The translations under genes were made by a program, and so were the position numbers. Under the pieces are notes generated by a model that ran no database searches, had not been told where the DNA came from, and saw nothing but the letters and a program-made list of their open reading frames with translations. From positions 1-23,753 of the forward strand of contig JBNGIS010005777.1 of NCBI GenBank assembly GCA_049999725.1: a DNA stretch of 23,753 bases, written 5' to 3'. Each line of letters starts with the position of its first letter. Within the stretch, counting starts at the first letter, position 1. Of the stretch, positions 9,056-18,041 are shown piece by piece. Origin of the DNA: Haplomitrium mnioides. Lineage: Eukaryota > Marchantiophyta > Haplomitriopsida > Calobryales.

Positions 9056-9889
9056 GAGTGAGATCAAAGTGAGGGATTAGGAAATTCTGACAAACACAAC
9101 TTACAAAGTCTTTATCAGACACGTGTCAAGCTCTAGTGAGTCGTTAGTGGGAGAAGGAAACAGTATAACCCAAAGAATTGAAATCAGAATCGGAAGAATT
9201 CATGGTAGAAGCAGTTGGATAAGGTGTAGTAGAGTGAAGGTCAAGCTCCTTGGTTGAAAATGGCATCGGGTAGTAGAACATTAGAGCTTCTTTTGATTGG
9301 TGCATGGTTGGAAATTGTCGGGTGACGTCAGATAAGTTATCGAATAGCAGACGGCCAACGAAGCGAATAAGTTGGAGCTCAATGAGACATTCAAACTTTT
9401 AGTTTCAATGTCACATAGTGGTAGAAAGGTCTCTATTCAAAGTTTCAAAGAGTTTTTGGACTAATCCGACACCTCTATTTGGAAATTATGTGAGGTCTTT
9501 TTCACCATCCATAGCAGAGTTGAGAAACCTAATCTTTGAGAGCTACAATCCGATTTGGAAAAGGAATTTTGTGCACTATTTTGAAGTGAAGGTTTTGGTG
9601 AGGAAAGTGTTTTGTTTGATATGAAATTTTGCCTCTTTGAATGAAAGAACTCGGAAAAGTAGTTAAACTTAGAGTTTTGGGTTTCACCTCGTTACTACAC
9701 CTATTGTAATATGATATCTTGATTCTTTATGCTTTGCAAAAAGTATGTTTCTCTTGTAGCTCTTAAGAAATAGGTCTTGTACAATGACAAACAATTATTT
9801 TAACAACATGAAATTCTTATCAATTTCAAAATTGATATCGAGTCGAGCTTTTTCTTTATAAAGCTCTAGTCATGATGGATTTTTAATAA
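9056..9889. other. No gene recognised
   Basis: Moderately GC-balanced sequence with short ORFs only. An open stretch at 9418-9624 (starting MVERSLFKVSKSFWTNPTPL) matches nothing I know. It could be LTR U3-U5 sequence of the element whose parts lie at 8.5-9.06 kb, but no matching partner or TG...CA ends were found. Confidence 0.4.
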
Positions 9890-10500
9890 AGAATTGTCAC
9901 GTAAAAGAATTACCCATTTGGGTTTTGACCTAGATAAGGTACTCTTATGTTTGGTTGATCAATTGGGTCTGTATGCAAATCTAGCCATTGGATACAAAGC
10001 ATTATTTGCAAGATCTTGAACATCATTAGAAATATTTTTCGGTTTCAAAAAGTGTTTTTGCAATTTAAGTGAACAAGTTTGAGTTGTAGGAGAACTCAAC
10101 TAAGCCAAAGTCAAATCTTCACCAAAATCTTTAGCATAAGGAAATGTCTTTTCTAGAATAATTGGAGCCCTTAGTGATAACTCCAGAGAAATATTTTGTG
10201 ATTGAGAATCATTGCCTAAACTAATATTTCACAACTTCAACAGTCACCTTTCATTTCTAGAGATTTTTGCAGTCTTGATTGAAGTCCAACTTGAGTAGAA
10301 TTCATTTTTTGATTGAGTGTTGCCAATGGTGATAGGATATCACACTCAAAGTTGAAGTACTCATCTGATTTCTTGCTCCTAGACTTCTTGACAAACACAT
10401 TTAGATCATGGACTTTGTTGTCTTCATCGGTTGCTAACAAATACATCTCAACAACATTTTGATGATTGTGACTTGAATGTGAGCTCTCAAGGTGTGTTTC
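9890..10500 (-). pseudogene. Unrecognised decayed coding sequence
   Basis: The minus strand stays protein-like over about 600 bases. It has HLESSHSSHNHQNVVE before MYLLATDEDNKVHDLNVFVK, then YFNFECDILSPLATLNQKMN and TQVGLQSRLQKSLEMKGDC (10237-10446). After a frame change it has ISLELSLRAPIILEKTFPYA, KDFGEDLTLA, QKHFLKPKNISNDVQDLANN and ALYPMARFAYRPN. Only a few stops occur, which suggests a once-real gene. The family is not recognised: it could be a retroelement gag-like segment or a host gene fragment. Confidence 0.35.
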
Positions 10501-10979
10501 TTGTTTTTAGAGTAGTGTGGAGAAGCTCTAGTTTTGTTGAAATAAAGCTCAATTAGAGTGTCAACCCTACTTGTGCAATAGGTTTGGTGTTTTAAAATTC
10601 TCTAGAAGGAATAAACTTTGATTTCTTGATTGGTAAGCTAGATCCTATACGCGCATAGAATTGAGTCTCGTATCTTATGTACCCATAGAGTTCACTCATA
10701 CAATCTTCATTTGTTTACATATCTTGTTGAACAATATGCATGTTTTTGCCCAAAATACCAGCTATTAGCCTTGATGCTCTTGGTTTGCCAATGCTTTGCT
10801 CCTCATAATGACAATTTGGAAGTTTATTGCACTATTGTTCAATAATAATACTTTTAAAAAAATAATAGTCTTGAAATTACAATTAATTATAGTACATAGT
10901 AATATCCCACAAAATTAGGTTATTTTGGAATAATCTACAAAATGATAAAATAGTGCAAAATTTTTAGAATAAAAGAGAA
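10501..10979. other. AT-rich intergenic stretch with a possible array remnant
   Basis: No gene is seen. At 10641-10705 two or three decayed units resemble the 24-bp palindrome arrays: cctatacgcgcatagaattg parallels units in the 16.4-16.9 kb array such as agtctatgcgcgtagaaatt. The remainder is AT-rich. Confidence 0.35.
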
Positions 10980-11400
10980 TAGAAATTGATTAAAGTCCCA
11001 CACCAGCCCTAAGGCCACAAGGACTGAAAGAAACAACATGCACCACAGTGCAAGCAGAAAGAAAATAGCCCCAATGGACTCGCAGCGTTAGCCGCATGTC
11101 GGAAAACAACAACAAAACAAAGCCGGGGAGCTGGAGGCCCCATGGGCAAGAAGTAGTAAGAAACTAAAGCAATTAAGAAAGCTAAACCAGCAAATTAGGT
11201 TGCAAAGTCAACCATATATCCATTCCAGCAAAAAGAAATCAATCCTAACAAATCTAGGTATGCTCCAACTCGTTTGAGCCTTAGAGCCAAGGCTAGAGAT
11301 TCATGAAGCCGAAAGCTCAGTTCAGTCCAATTGCAAGGTACTTTCTAAACTCCATAGTCCACGGGCGCTTTGGGAAGGAGCTGCATCTTCCCACCTCGAA
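10980..11400 (-). mobile_element. Possible LINE 3' region (weak)
   Basis: Sharply higher GC than its surroundings. On the minus strand it runs through a proline/glycine-rich stretch to CCTTGTGGCCTTAGGGCTGG and TGTGGGACTTTAATCAATTT, a wording that resembles 3' tails of plant L1-type LINEs as I remember them. There is no reverse-transcriptase coding sequence and no clear poly(A) end, so this is a suggestion only. Confidence 0.22.
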
Positions 11401-12004
11401 TCACAGCTACCTATCCATCTACTGATGCTGCTTTTATTTTTTTGATTTCAATTGGTTTAAGAAAACTAGAGAAAAATTAGAGAGAAAGAAAAAAAAAATA
11501 GAAAGATGAATATGAGCACTATTTTATATACTAACTTTTTTTTTTCACTACACAAACCTACATGGCAAGAGCTACACTAATTATTTTGTGACAAGAAGTT
11601 TATTTTCTTGAATTTCATAAATAAAAAGAATGACAATGGAAAGTTTTTTTTTTCAATTGTCATGAGTGCAATTAGGAGATTTATTTTTTCTCTCGAGGTC
11701 ATTTCTTCAATTACCTACTATTTAGCTTAAGGTTTCCTTAGTTTTTTATGCTACCATTTCTTTTTCAATTTTAGACTCTTGTTCTGGTCTATTTTGATAC
11801 CTTGGAAAATGGTAACACAAACAAGAGATCCAAACTGGCTCAATCGAAACCTTTTTTTTACGTTGATGTTTTGAGGCTCCTAAAACCCATATGACTAGCC
11901 AAAAAATGGCTAGTTTGTTGTGGGATGATTAGAGACCTCAAGCATCATTTGTACATATTTCAAAGAGAAGGTGAGAAATTCATTATGGTCTTTTTGGTCC
12001 AAGT
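11401..12004. other. AT-rich stretch, nothing recognised
   Basis: Homopolymer T and A runs and AT-rich sequence without a supported gene or repeat boundary. It precedes the first candidate exon of copy 2 of the ParB-methyltransferase family. Confidence 0.5.
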
Positions 12005-12193
12005 TTGAGGGGGCCACAAGGCCCTCATTGGACTCTTTGTGGAGTGAGAGGAGGGAATTATCCTTACAATGCCTCTTCCAAGAAATTTTTCTTCAACAAA
12101 ATGAAGCCAAAGAACCTCTTTAGCTTGGACATACAAAAGGCATACAAGGATAGAAAGGTAATTATTCATAACTTAACTTTTTTTGTTTTCAAG

Positions 12194-12494
12194 AGTCCAT
12201 GCACGTATGGACTCATGAGTCCATGTGCATTGACTCTTTAGTCTAGGCCCGTATAGACTCATGAGTCTCTGCAAGCATAGACTTGATAGTCCTTACGTGT
12301 AGGGACTCACGAGTCCATGAGCGGAGTGACTTTTTAGTCATTGAATGTAGTGACTCTTTAGTCATTGTGCGCTTAAACTCTTCAATCCATGTACTCTTGA
12401 ACTCATGATTCATTGAGCATTGGGCTTTTTGTATCTATGCAGGCAGAGACTAAAGAGTTTTTGTGCACATGGACTTTTATGTACTTCACTCTTT
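12194..12494. repeat. 24-bp palindromic-unit array 1 (about 13 units)
   Basis: Units start at 12194, 12218, 12240, 12264, 12288, 12312, 12336, 12360, 12384, 12408, 12432, 12456 and 12480, so the step is 24 bp except one of 22. The first unit is AGTCCATGCACGTATGGACT plus a 4-bp linker CATG. The linker with its flanks, GGACTCATGAGTCC, is itself a perfect palindrome. Some units changed both arms together, for example AGTCTA...TAGACT (12240) and AGTCA...TGACT (12336). The array sits between the candidate splice donor at 12158 and a TTTAG acceptor at about 12496 in copy 2. Confidence 0.9.
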
Positions 12495-12499
12495 AGTGT

Positions 12500-12593
12500 T
12501 TCGTCTATTATGGTGCGAGATTGTTGGAGGAAATCACATCACTACTGCAAGGAAACTTTTGATCACTAAGTACTTCGCAATTGCTACTTGTAC
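12500..12593 (+). pseudogene. ParB-like domain core of copy 2, left of the solo LTR
   Basis: Nucleotides here align with 17660-17750 on the minus strand (atcacatcactactgcaagg against the copy 1 equivalent, then aacttttgatcac identical). The protein is GGNHITTARKLLITKY. It corresponds to the GNHR/GxxR-type motif of ParB N-terminal domains, in which a glycine-rich loop and basic residue bind nucleotide. In this copy and copy 1 the residue after GNH is Ile rather than Arg. The domain is cut by the solo LTR at 12594. Confidence 0.65.
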
Positions 12594-12893
12594 TGTGAAG
12601 GCATGAGGCGGATACATGGCTTCTTCTATGTTTGAAATTCATGGCATAGTAGTTGGGGTGTTTGGAGGAAGGATGTGGAGGATTTCAAGGACATTGGAGG
12701 AAATATGGTTTTTTCGGTTTTTAGAAAAATCTGTACAGACTTAATTTTGTTCTTATTAGATGTATGTTAAAGCTGATATTTCATAGGTAAATAATTTATG
12801 TCAAATGTCATTAGTGACAATTTACAGAAGTGAAAAATCTGTTGTAAACCGAGAGTTATAATCGGTCAAAGGTAAAATAGAACTATGCAGAAA

Positions 12894-12993
12894 NNNNNNN
12901 NNNNNNNNNNNNNNNNNNNNNNNNNNNNNNNNNNNNNNNNNNNNNNNNNNNNNNNNNNNNNNNNNNNNNNNNNNNNNNNNNNNNNNNNNNNNN
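12894..12993. other. Assembly gap (100 N)
   Basis: Exactly 100 N inside solo LTR F1. By comparison with F2 the missing sequence is LTR DNA, so the true length of F1 is unknown. Confidence 0.95.
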
Positions 12994-13302
12994 GAGGGAA
13001 TCTCGAAATATGAAAGTAGCTTTTGTAGGTAGGTACAAATTAAAGGGAATAGCTGATTAGGTCAAATGTTTTGGTCAAGGAAAGCTCCAAATGAGAAGCT
13101 TCTTATTGAAAAAGTAGGAAAAAGTTAAAGTTACTTTAGAACTACTTTTGAGAAAAGCTCCAAATGAGAAGCTTCTTGAGAGAAGGCAAAGATACTTTAG
13201 AAGATACTTTAGGAGATACTTTAGAATTTTAAATTGAAAGGCTAGCTTTTACCTAGGGTTAAAGAATCTCTATGTTTTACTAGTGGTAATTAGCTAGACT
13301 AG

Positions 13303-13310
13303 TATATAAG
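13303..13310 (+). promoter_or_regulatory. TATA box of solo LTR F1
   Basis: TATATAAG, followed by a purine-rich leader (gagggagaagagagagc). The equivalent place in LTR F2 reads TATGTAAG at 21983-21990. This sets the plus orientation of both LTRs. Confidence 0.6.
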
Positions 13311-14214
13311 GAGGGAGAAGAGAGAGCAAAGGAGACTTGGAGTGGCTTGAGCTTAGACTTTCATTTTCACACTTGGAGAGTTCATTCTTAGAGAGACCAT
13401 TGGAGAAGCGCTTGGAGGAGCTCTTGGAGGAGTTGCCAAGAAGACTCATTGGAGGACAAGCACTTGAGGAGGGGTTTCCAATAGAGTGAGGAGTTGTGGA
13501 GAGTGAGAAAGGGTGAGAGCATGAGAGTGTTGAGAGATTTATGGAGTAACGAGTTTGATATTGGGCAAGAGATTTTGTATTGAGTATTTCTTTTATGTAC
13601 ATTCTATAGGAATTGTTGGGATTTGATGTGTGCAATCTTACTTCTATTCCCCTCTCATCTTAAATGTGCACTCAACACCAAAGTCACATGAGGAGAAACC
13701 GGCGAAGCAAGTAGCTTCACAGTACATGGAGCTAACAGAAGCCCGCATTTTTGTAATTGATGACAACTACAACCAGAGGTATTGGTTGGAGATGATCTCC
13801 ATCCAAAAGGTTGAGTATTGGCATCAACAATTCATAGAGAGTGGAATGATTTCATCCTAAAAATTAAAAACGAGAGTTAGTTTTGGAGACTTTGGAAATA
13901 AAACCAAATTCTACTCTTTAGAAGATGATTGCTTCTCAAGCTAATTGGTTTCAACTTGCCTTTTGCAATGGATAGCTTTAAGAACAACAATAGGCAATTT
14001 TGGCATGTGGGAAAAGAACATGATGAAAGGCCAAAAGCCAAAATCAAAAGGTTCTTTGAGAATTGAGGATATGAAGTGGATGACTTGGAGGTCTATTCAA
14101 GGGCTCTTGATGAAATAAAAATTTCTATTTTGAAGAGAGTAGAGGTCGATGAGCTTTCTATTGAGGAGATATTTCATAAACTAGAGAGACACAAAGAACA
14201 TCCACTACTTTGAA

Positions 14215-14635
14215 CCAGGAACCGTTACAGGGTTCCTGTTTCATTTTTTTCTCTCAAAAACCAAATTTGTAATTTATGCTTTAAAAATCATGATTTTCAT
14301 GCTAGCAATATTTGTTTGTAAAAGAAAATAATAATTATACATATCAAAATAGCTCACTTTGAGTGCATATTGTATTGAAAATAAAATTTCTTATGAGTAT
14401 TTTAACAATATTACATCTATAATTTCATCTTTCAAAAGCATGAGCATCAACAAAAAAATAATATGAAAAAGTTATGCAACATTTGTTGCTAAATATTTTC
14501 AAAACAAACAATGATATTTATAATTTGAAAATTTGATTAAAACATTCAAAATTTATAAAATTTTTTTTGAAAAAGAACCCTATAAAGTGTTGGCGTAAGA
14601 GGATTGTTGAAGAAAATATGTGAAAAGATTGTTGA
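14215..14635. other. AT-rich stretch, nothing recognised
   Basis: AT-rich DNA between the last recognisable exon of copy 2 and the decayed array at 14.64 kb. By position it would be intron sequence if copy 2 kept the copy 1 structure. No exon matching 17025-17112 of copy 1 is visible here. Confidence 0.4.
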
Positions 14636-14870
14636 AGCCTATGCATGCATGGACAACTGAGGCCCAAGTGCAGACACGCTCTATTTGAAAGATACTTGCG
14701 CGTAGGGACAACTACAACTAACTTGAGCTTGAATAAATGAAGCTCATACCCGTATAAACAACTGAAGCGATCAAGGACTATTGAGTAATTGGAAGCAAAG
14801 AATGTAGAAGATCGTCTAAGAAGAAACAGAAAATGAAAAAGGAAGGTGAACTTCCATGCCAGCATAGACT
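14636..14870. repeat. Decayed palindromic-unit array 4
   Basis: Scattered units of the 24-bp family can still be read: cctatgcatgcatggacaac (14639), gatacttgcgcgtagggaca (14690), gctcatacccgtataaacaa (14741) and ttccatgccagcatagactt (14850). Phasing is lost. Its position downstream of the middle domain of copy 2 parallels array 2, which sits in the intron downstream of the same region in copy 1. Confidence 0.5.
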
Positions 14871-15049
14871 TCTTGGCTAAATTTCAAAAAAAACCAAATC
14901 GTTTTGCTCAAAAACCATTTTGCGCACCAAATTGAATCGTGATGAAAAGACTTGAAATGGATTGGGAGTGCAACAAGATTGAAGCTTTAGCAAATAAAAC
15001 TTTGTAAAAAGAATACTTTATTAATAAAAAAATTTCTTCAACCAGATGT

Positions 15050-15668
15050 TATGGCTCTATCCTCTTCAAGAGGAATTGTCTCATTTCAATCCACTAGTTG
15101 AGCATATGTAGTCGTTAGAGAGTTTCGTCAAGACTTTCCGTCCCAGAGATGGCAATAGAATCACCAGTAGGACCTGCAGTAATAGGAGGAATATGTTCTT
15201 TGTGGTATGCATACACTATCTGTGATTCTATTATGTCGGATGTCAAGGAAGCCATCGTCAAAAATCTCTGAGGAATGTAGATAGACTGAAGTCTATCACA
15301 TTCCACAGCGATGCAGTTTTGCAACAGCTTTAAAGCACAGAAAAAGCATGTGCTAGATCCAGAGCAAAGATCTAAAATCCAATCTTGCTCTTGTGACAAA
15401 TGGTCAATAAAAAAATTGTAAGGAGCTTGCGGCTTTTGATAAACATTTACAGAAGCATCATTTCTAGGATGTTTTAGTTTGGCCAAAACCGCAGGACAGC
15501 TAAAAACACTACGTATTTTTTGTCGAGGTAGACCATTCGCAAGAGCAAGCTGCAAATTGAAAGCCTCATGCTCTTATTTCCTTCTTTTGTCCAGTAGCCT
15601 ACAATCCAATACTTGTGGGCATGTGCAATTTTTGGACCATCAGAATGATGAATGCTGCTTTTGTCCCT
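15050..15668 (-). pseudogene. Copy 1 exon: methyltransferase motif X and motif I
   Basis: The first part reads IAHAHKYWIVGYWTKEGN, like the strand before motif X in these enzymes. After a frame change come ASVNVYQKPQAPYNFFIDHL (motif X, where AdoMet enzymes have QKP), SQEQDWILDLCSGSSTCFF (motif I, altered from the glycine-rich DLCSGSGTG seen in part in copy 3), LKLLQNCIAVECDRLQ (motif II acidic residue in VE) and SIYIPQRFLTMASL. The C-terminus continues after a frameshift to NETIPLEEDRA, matching the end of copy 3. Two glycines of motif I are lost (SSTC), so AdoMet binding would be impaired. Confidence 0.8.
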
Positions 15669-15764
15669 CTAATAAGAAAAACAATCAAATCAAACATTGT
15701 AAACAAAGTGTAGGAAAACTAAACAAGATAAACTAAAAAACCAAAAAATCAAAGAAGAACTTAC
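15669..15764 (-). other. 96-bp intron of copy 1
   Basis: On the minus strand: donor GATCTG|GTAAGT at 15765/15764 and acceptor TTTTTCTTATTAG at 15669, preceded by a T-rich tract. It separates the DIPYG exon from the motif I exon. Its presence shows that this copy moved or duplicated as DNA, not through spliced mRNA. Confidence 0.6.
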
Positions 15765-16320
15765 CAGATCCCGTGGTCAATGGCACAACAAACTTCCAAA
15801 AGCGCATACTCGACGATGCCAAATTGTTGTGATGAATGTATAGTTACAAATGACCAAAAATCCAACGTCGTGATTGACACAAAAGATCAAACCATGTCAA
15901 AAATGTCATCTTTGGAAAAAGGTTCTAAATCATTGTGGTTGCATTTCTTAAGGTTGTTACCATAAGGAATATCCCCAATCGCCAAAGTGAAACACCTAGG
16001 TTTTAGAAATCCCTTCAACTGATAAGCGTTGGCCTCTCCGTAGACTTGGTAATAAGCCACATTGAGACCATCAACATAAGACATTAAGTCCTCGTCTTCG
16101 TCTCTCACCACAACTCCATCAGCTAGAAGAGATGCATCATCATTTTGTTGCCTTAATTTCCACTCTCTAGTTTTTTGACAATGAAGCAAAATAAGAGGGT
16201 AGAATACAAGTGTTGGGGCCTAGTCTTGATCTTCTGGGGCTTCTTCGACCCTCAAATTTTTTTGCCATTTGGCAATTGTTGTCAATTTTTTTGCAAGCTG
16301 ACATTTGAATGTTTTGTCCC
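15765..16320 (-). pseudogene. Copy 1 exon: methyltransferase catalytic DIPYG region
   Basis: Minus-strand reading: KTFKCQLAKKLTTIAKWQKN, LRVEEAPEDQD (one stop), TLVFYPLILLHCQKTREWKL, VVVRDEDEDLMSYVDGLNVA, YQLKGFLKPRCFTLAIGDIPY with a following GNN, and HNDLEPFSKDDIFDMV. DIPYG fills the place of motif IV, (D/N/S)PP(Y/W), that flips and positions the target amino group. The run from there to SKDDIFDMV resembles the DPPYG...W...SLEDI pattern of bacterial and phage enzymes. The exon then continues with one stop through FWSFVTIHSSQQFGIVEYAL to the donor at 15764. Confidence 0.75.
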
Positions 16321-17024
16321 CTTGCACATATCAAAAACAGAAAAAAAATAAGATGAGACAAAAAAACAATTTGAAGACTATAGAGAAAAAGACAATTTGA
16401 ACAAAGACTCTAGACTCCAAACTAAGATGGACATTGAATTCCATGCTCGCATGGACAATGAAGTCCAGGCGCGTAAGGACTTCAAAGTTCATGCACCCTT
16501 GGACTTCACAGTCCTTGCGCACAAGGAATTGATAGTCAAAGCTCGCTTGGACTTCATAGTCCATACGCGTATGGACTTAACATTAAAGGCTCGTCTGAAC
16601 TTCATAGTCCAAGCACCGAGACTTAATATTCTATGCAAGCATGGACTTCACAATCCATGCGCGCATGGACTTAACATTCCAAGCAAGCTTGTACTTCAAA
16701 AGCAAGTTGCGCATGGGCGTTGAAGTCCACGAGTGCCAAGAATTGGAAGTCCATGTGCGTATAGACTTCCAAGCCAAGCACACTTGGACTATTAAGTCCA
16801 AGCGGGCAAGAATTGTGCAGTCTATGCGCGTATGAACTATGAAGTCCACGTGCACGTGGACTATAAAGTCTATGCGCGTAGAAATTGTGAAGTCTATGTA
16901 CGCATGGACTTCACAATCCTTGCACGAAGGAACTCAAAACCTATTTTATTATAACCAAAGACAACTTGGCGTAAAATCACCACAACTCCAAAGAAATGAA
17001 TGTACAGTGAAAAAACAAACTTAC
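16321..17024 (-). other. 704-bp intron of copy 1 holding array 2
   Basis: On the minus strand the donor is GCTTTTG|GTAAGTTTG (17025/17024), and the acceptor follows a long T-rich tract, ending GTGCAAG at 16321. Coding sequence of the same gene flanks both sides. About 500 of its 704 bases are palindromic 24-bp units. Confidence 0.6.
16438..16938. repeat. 24-bp palindromic-unit array 2 (about 21 units)
   Basis: Unit starts are 16438, 16462, 16486, 16510, 16534, 16558, 16582, 16606, 16628, 16652, 16676, 16700, 16724, 16748, 16772, 16795, 16819, 16843, 16867, 16891 and 16915: 24 bp except one step each of 22 and 23. The unit is a 20-bp dyad plus a 4-bp linker. Unit 16558 is AGTCCATACGCGTATGGACT, a perfect palindrome that differs from the consensus equally in both arms. 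Unit 16843 has GTCCACGTGCACGTGGAC, also perfect. Units 16510 (CCTTG...CAAGG) and 16772 (CCAAG...CTTGG) show other paired changes. Reading frames across the array repeat every 8 codons and are not taken as genes. Confidence 0.92.
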
Positions 17025-17112
17025 CAAAAGCTTCTCAAAACTATAATATAATGCAGCCATCTTTGACTCCTCTGTGTGGAGAGGGTATTCCTCTCTTGTT
17101 TCCTCCCAGCTG
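17025..17112 (-). pseudogene. Copy 1 small exon between middle domain and array intron
   Basis: 88 bases between an acceptor (TTTACTGCAG|CAG at 17113) and the strong donor at 17024. It reads SWEETREEYPLHTEESKMAA followed by LYYSFEKLL. No matching exon was found in copy 2. The upstream intron would be only 61 bp (17113-17173, donor CAAGAG|GTAGAG), short for plants, so this upstream boundary is less sure than the downstream one. Confidence 0.5.
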
Positions 17113-17173
17113 CTGCAGTAAACTTCAAAACAAAAACTTTTCACCAAAATTGCAAAACTATATGTCTCTCTAC

Positions 17174-17560
17174 CTCTTGAGACATTTAATCCATTGAAAG
17201 CTCTCCGGGTTCCACGCGTTTCAAAAATGAAATTTTCACTTTGTCGAGAAGACCCTGAAGGGACTTTCACCATGTCCACTTCATGTCCTCCATTCTAAGA
17301 GATCCCTTGGCCTTTGGCTTTTGGCCCTTCACAATATTTTTCTCCCACATTGAAAATATTTTGTGTTGTAGATCCCAGAGCTCACCACTTCAAAATGCAA
17401 GCTGGAACCAATTGTCTTGAGAAGTGACTGTCTTCTCAAGTGTGGACTTGGGCTTGATCTCCATGGTTTCGAACATCAATTCTCTTTTCAATTTCTGGGA
17501 TGACACCATCCCACTCTCCACAAACCTATAATGCCAATATTTGACCTTCTGAATTGAGGT
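17174..17560 (-). pseudogene. Copy 1 middle domain after the ParB-like domain
   Basis: Minus-strand protein: HYRFVESGMVSSQKLKREL, MFETMEIKPKSTLEKTVTSQ, DNWFQLAF, LWDLQHKIFSMWEKNIVKGQ, KPKAKGSLRMEDMKW and KVKISFLKRVEPGELSM. It aligns over its whole length with 13790-14190 on the plus strand, which confirms that both belong to one gene family. No known domain is recognised. Position between ParB-like and methyltransferase domains suggests a linker or DNA-recognition region (inference). A stop interrupts it after QLAF. Confidence 0.65.
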
Positions 17561-17900
17561 CATTTCCAACTTGTACCTCTAGTCGTAATTGTCATCAATT
17601 GCAAGAATACGGGCCTATGTTGGTGTAAGACCCACATACACATAGCAGTTGTAGAGCAAAAGCATTGGATCCTTTGCCGTATTTTGTGATCAAAAGTTGC
17701 CTTGCTATAGCAATGTGATTGCCTCTTGCAAGCTCATAGCAATACTTGTCAGGGTTCCTAATATCAAACTCTGACTTATCTTTCAACCCTCACTTCGTAT
17801 CAACAACAACAATAGAAAAACTATGCACATATTTATTTGTGAGCATTCTCTGCACCAGAAGCTCAATGAAATCTTCATTCAACCTTCAAATCTAGAAAGG
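17560..17900 (-). pseudogene. Copy 1 ParB-like domain
   Basis: Minus-strand blocks in order: NLNLWKPDMDYWGPF; RLNEDFIELLVQRMLTNKYV and HSFSIVVVDTK (helix then strand); KDKSEFDIRNPDKYCYELAR then GNHIAIARQLLITKYGKGSN; and after a frame change ARILAIDDNYDQRYKLEMTS with IQKVKYWH. This follows the ParB N-terminal fold: helix of target residues, strand, Y(E/V)xxxGNHR-type loop with helix, and the later L(T)xxEAxxLAxxxN segment. The usual Arg after GNH is Ile here. In ParB-family proteins this fold binds or hydrolyses nucleotides, or cuts DNA. A match is inferred by eye, not by search. Confidence 0.6.
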
Positions 17901-18041
17901 CCCCCAATAGTCCATATCAGGTTTCCATAGATTCAAGTTCTCTAGCCTATTAGTAGTTGTTTCTTCATGGTCTCTACATTGCTGGATTGCAGACTCACTT
18001 ATTTTGTTTCTATCTTTCTCAAACACTGTCTAATGGTCCAC

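Larger units (their letters stand above)
12594..13721 (+). mobile_element. Solo LTR F1 inserted in the copy 2 pseudogene
   Basis: It begins TGTGAAGGCATGAG and ends GTAGCTTCACA, with matching terminal inverted repeats TGTGAAG/CTTCACA. GTAC lies on both sides (12590-12593 and 13722-13725), a 4-bp target duplication. A promoter-like TATATAAG is at 13303-13310. The second family member is at 21221-22412. An internal duplication of aaagctccaaatgagaagct (about 13081 and 13155) is not in the other copy. A 100-N gap (12894-12993) lies inside. Gene homology resumes directly across the insertion, so no internal retrotransposon region remains. Confidence 0.88.
12005..14214 (+). pseudogene. ParB-like/methyltransferase family gene, copy 2 (5' and middle parts)
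   Basis: This is a broken copy of the gene at 15050-18492, on the opposite strand. A candidate exon (12005-12157, NLFSLDIQKAYKDRK) ends at a good splice donor, AAAG|GTAATT. Next comes the palindrome array, then the ParB-like core GGNHITTARKLLITKY (about 12515-12565). A solo LTR (12594-13721) follows, then LTEARIFVIDDNYNQRYWLE, MISIQKVEYWHQQFIESGM (13728-13857), NMMKGQKPKSK, SLRIEDMKW and VDDLEVYSRALDEIKISILK to the stop near 14213. Removing the LTR brings back continuous alignment with copy 1. The first exon's link to copy 1 is weak. The methyltransferase half is absent. Stops and frameshifts occur throughout. Confidence 0.75.

Noticed and set aside
11960-12169. Minus-strand ORF of 69 codons opposite the first candidate exon of copy 2
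   Set aside because: No recognisable protein; it is the shadow of the plus-strand candidate exon.
14518-14865. 115-codon minus ORF rich in Phe and Leu
   Set aside because: It crosses the decayed palindrome array and AT-rich DNA, with no domain or family match.
16397-16855. Overlapping open frames on both strands across array 2, with 8-residue periodic peptides such as HARMD
   Set aside because: A 24-bp unit without stops stays open in several frames automatically. The array lies in an intron of a gene on the minus strand, so these are by-products of the repeat.
16438-16938. CRISPR-like array
   Set aside because: Repeats are directly adjacent with only a 4-bp linker, there are no unique spacers, no cas genes, and the setting is a plant genome.
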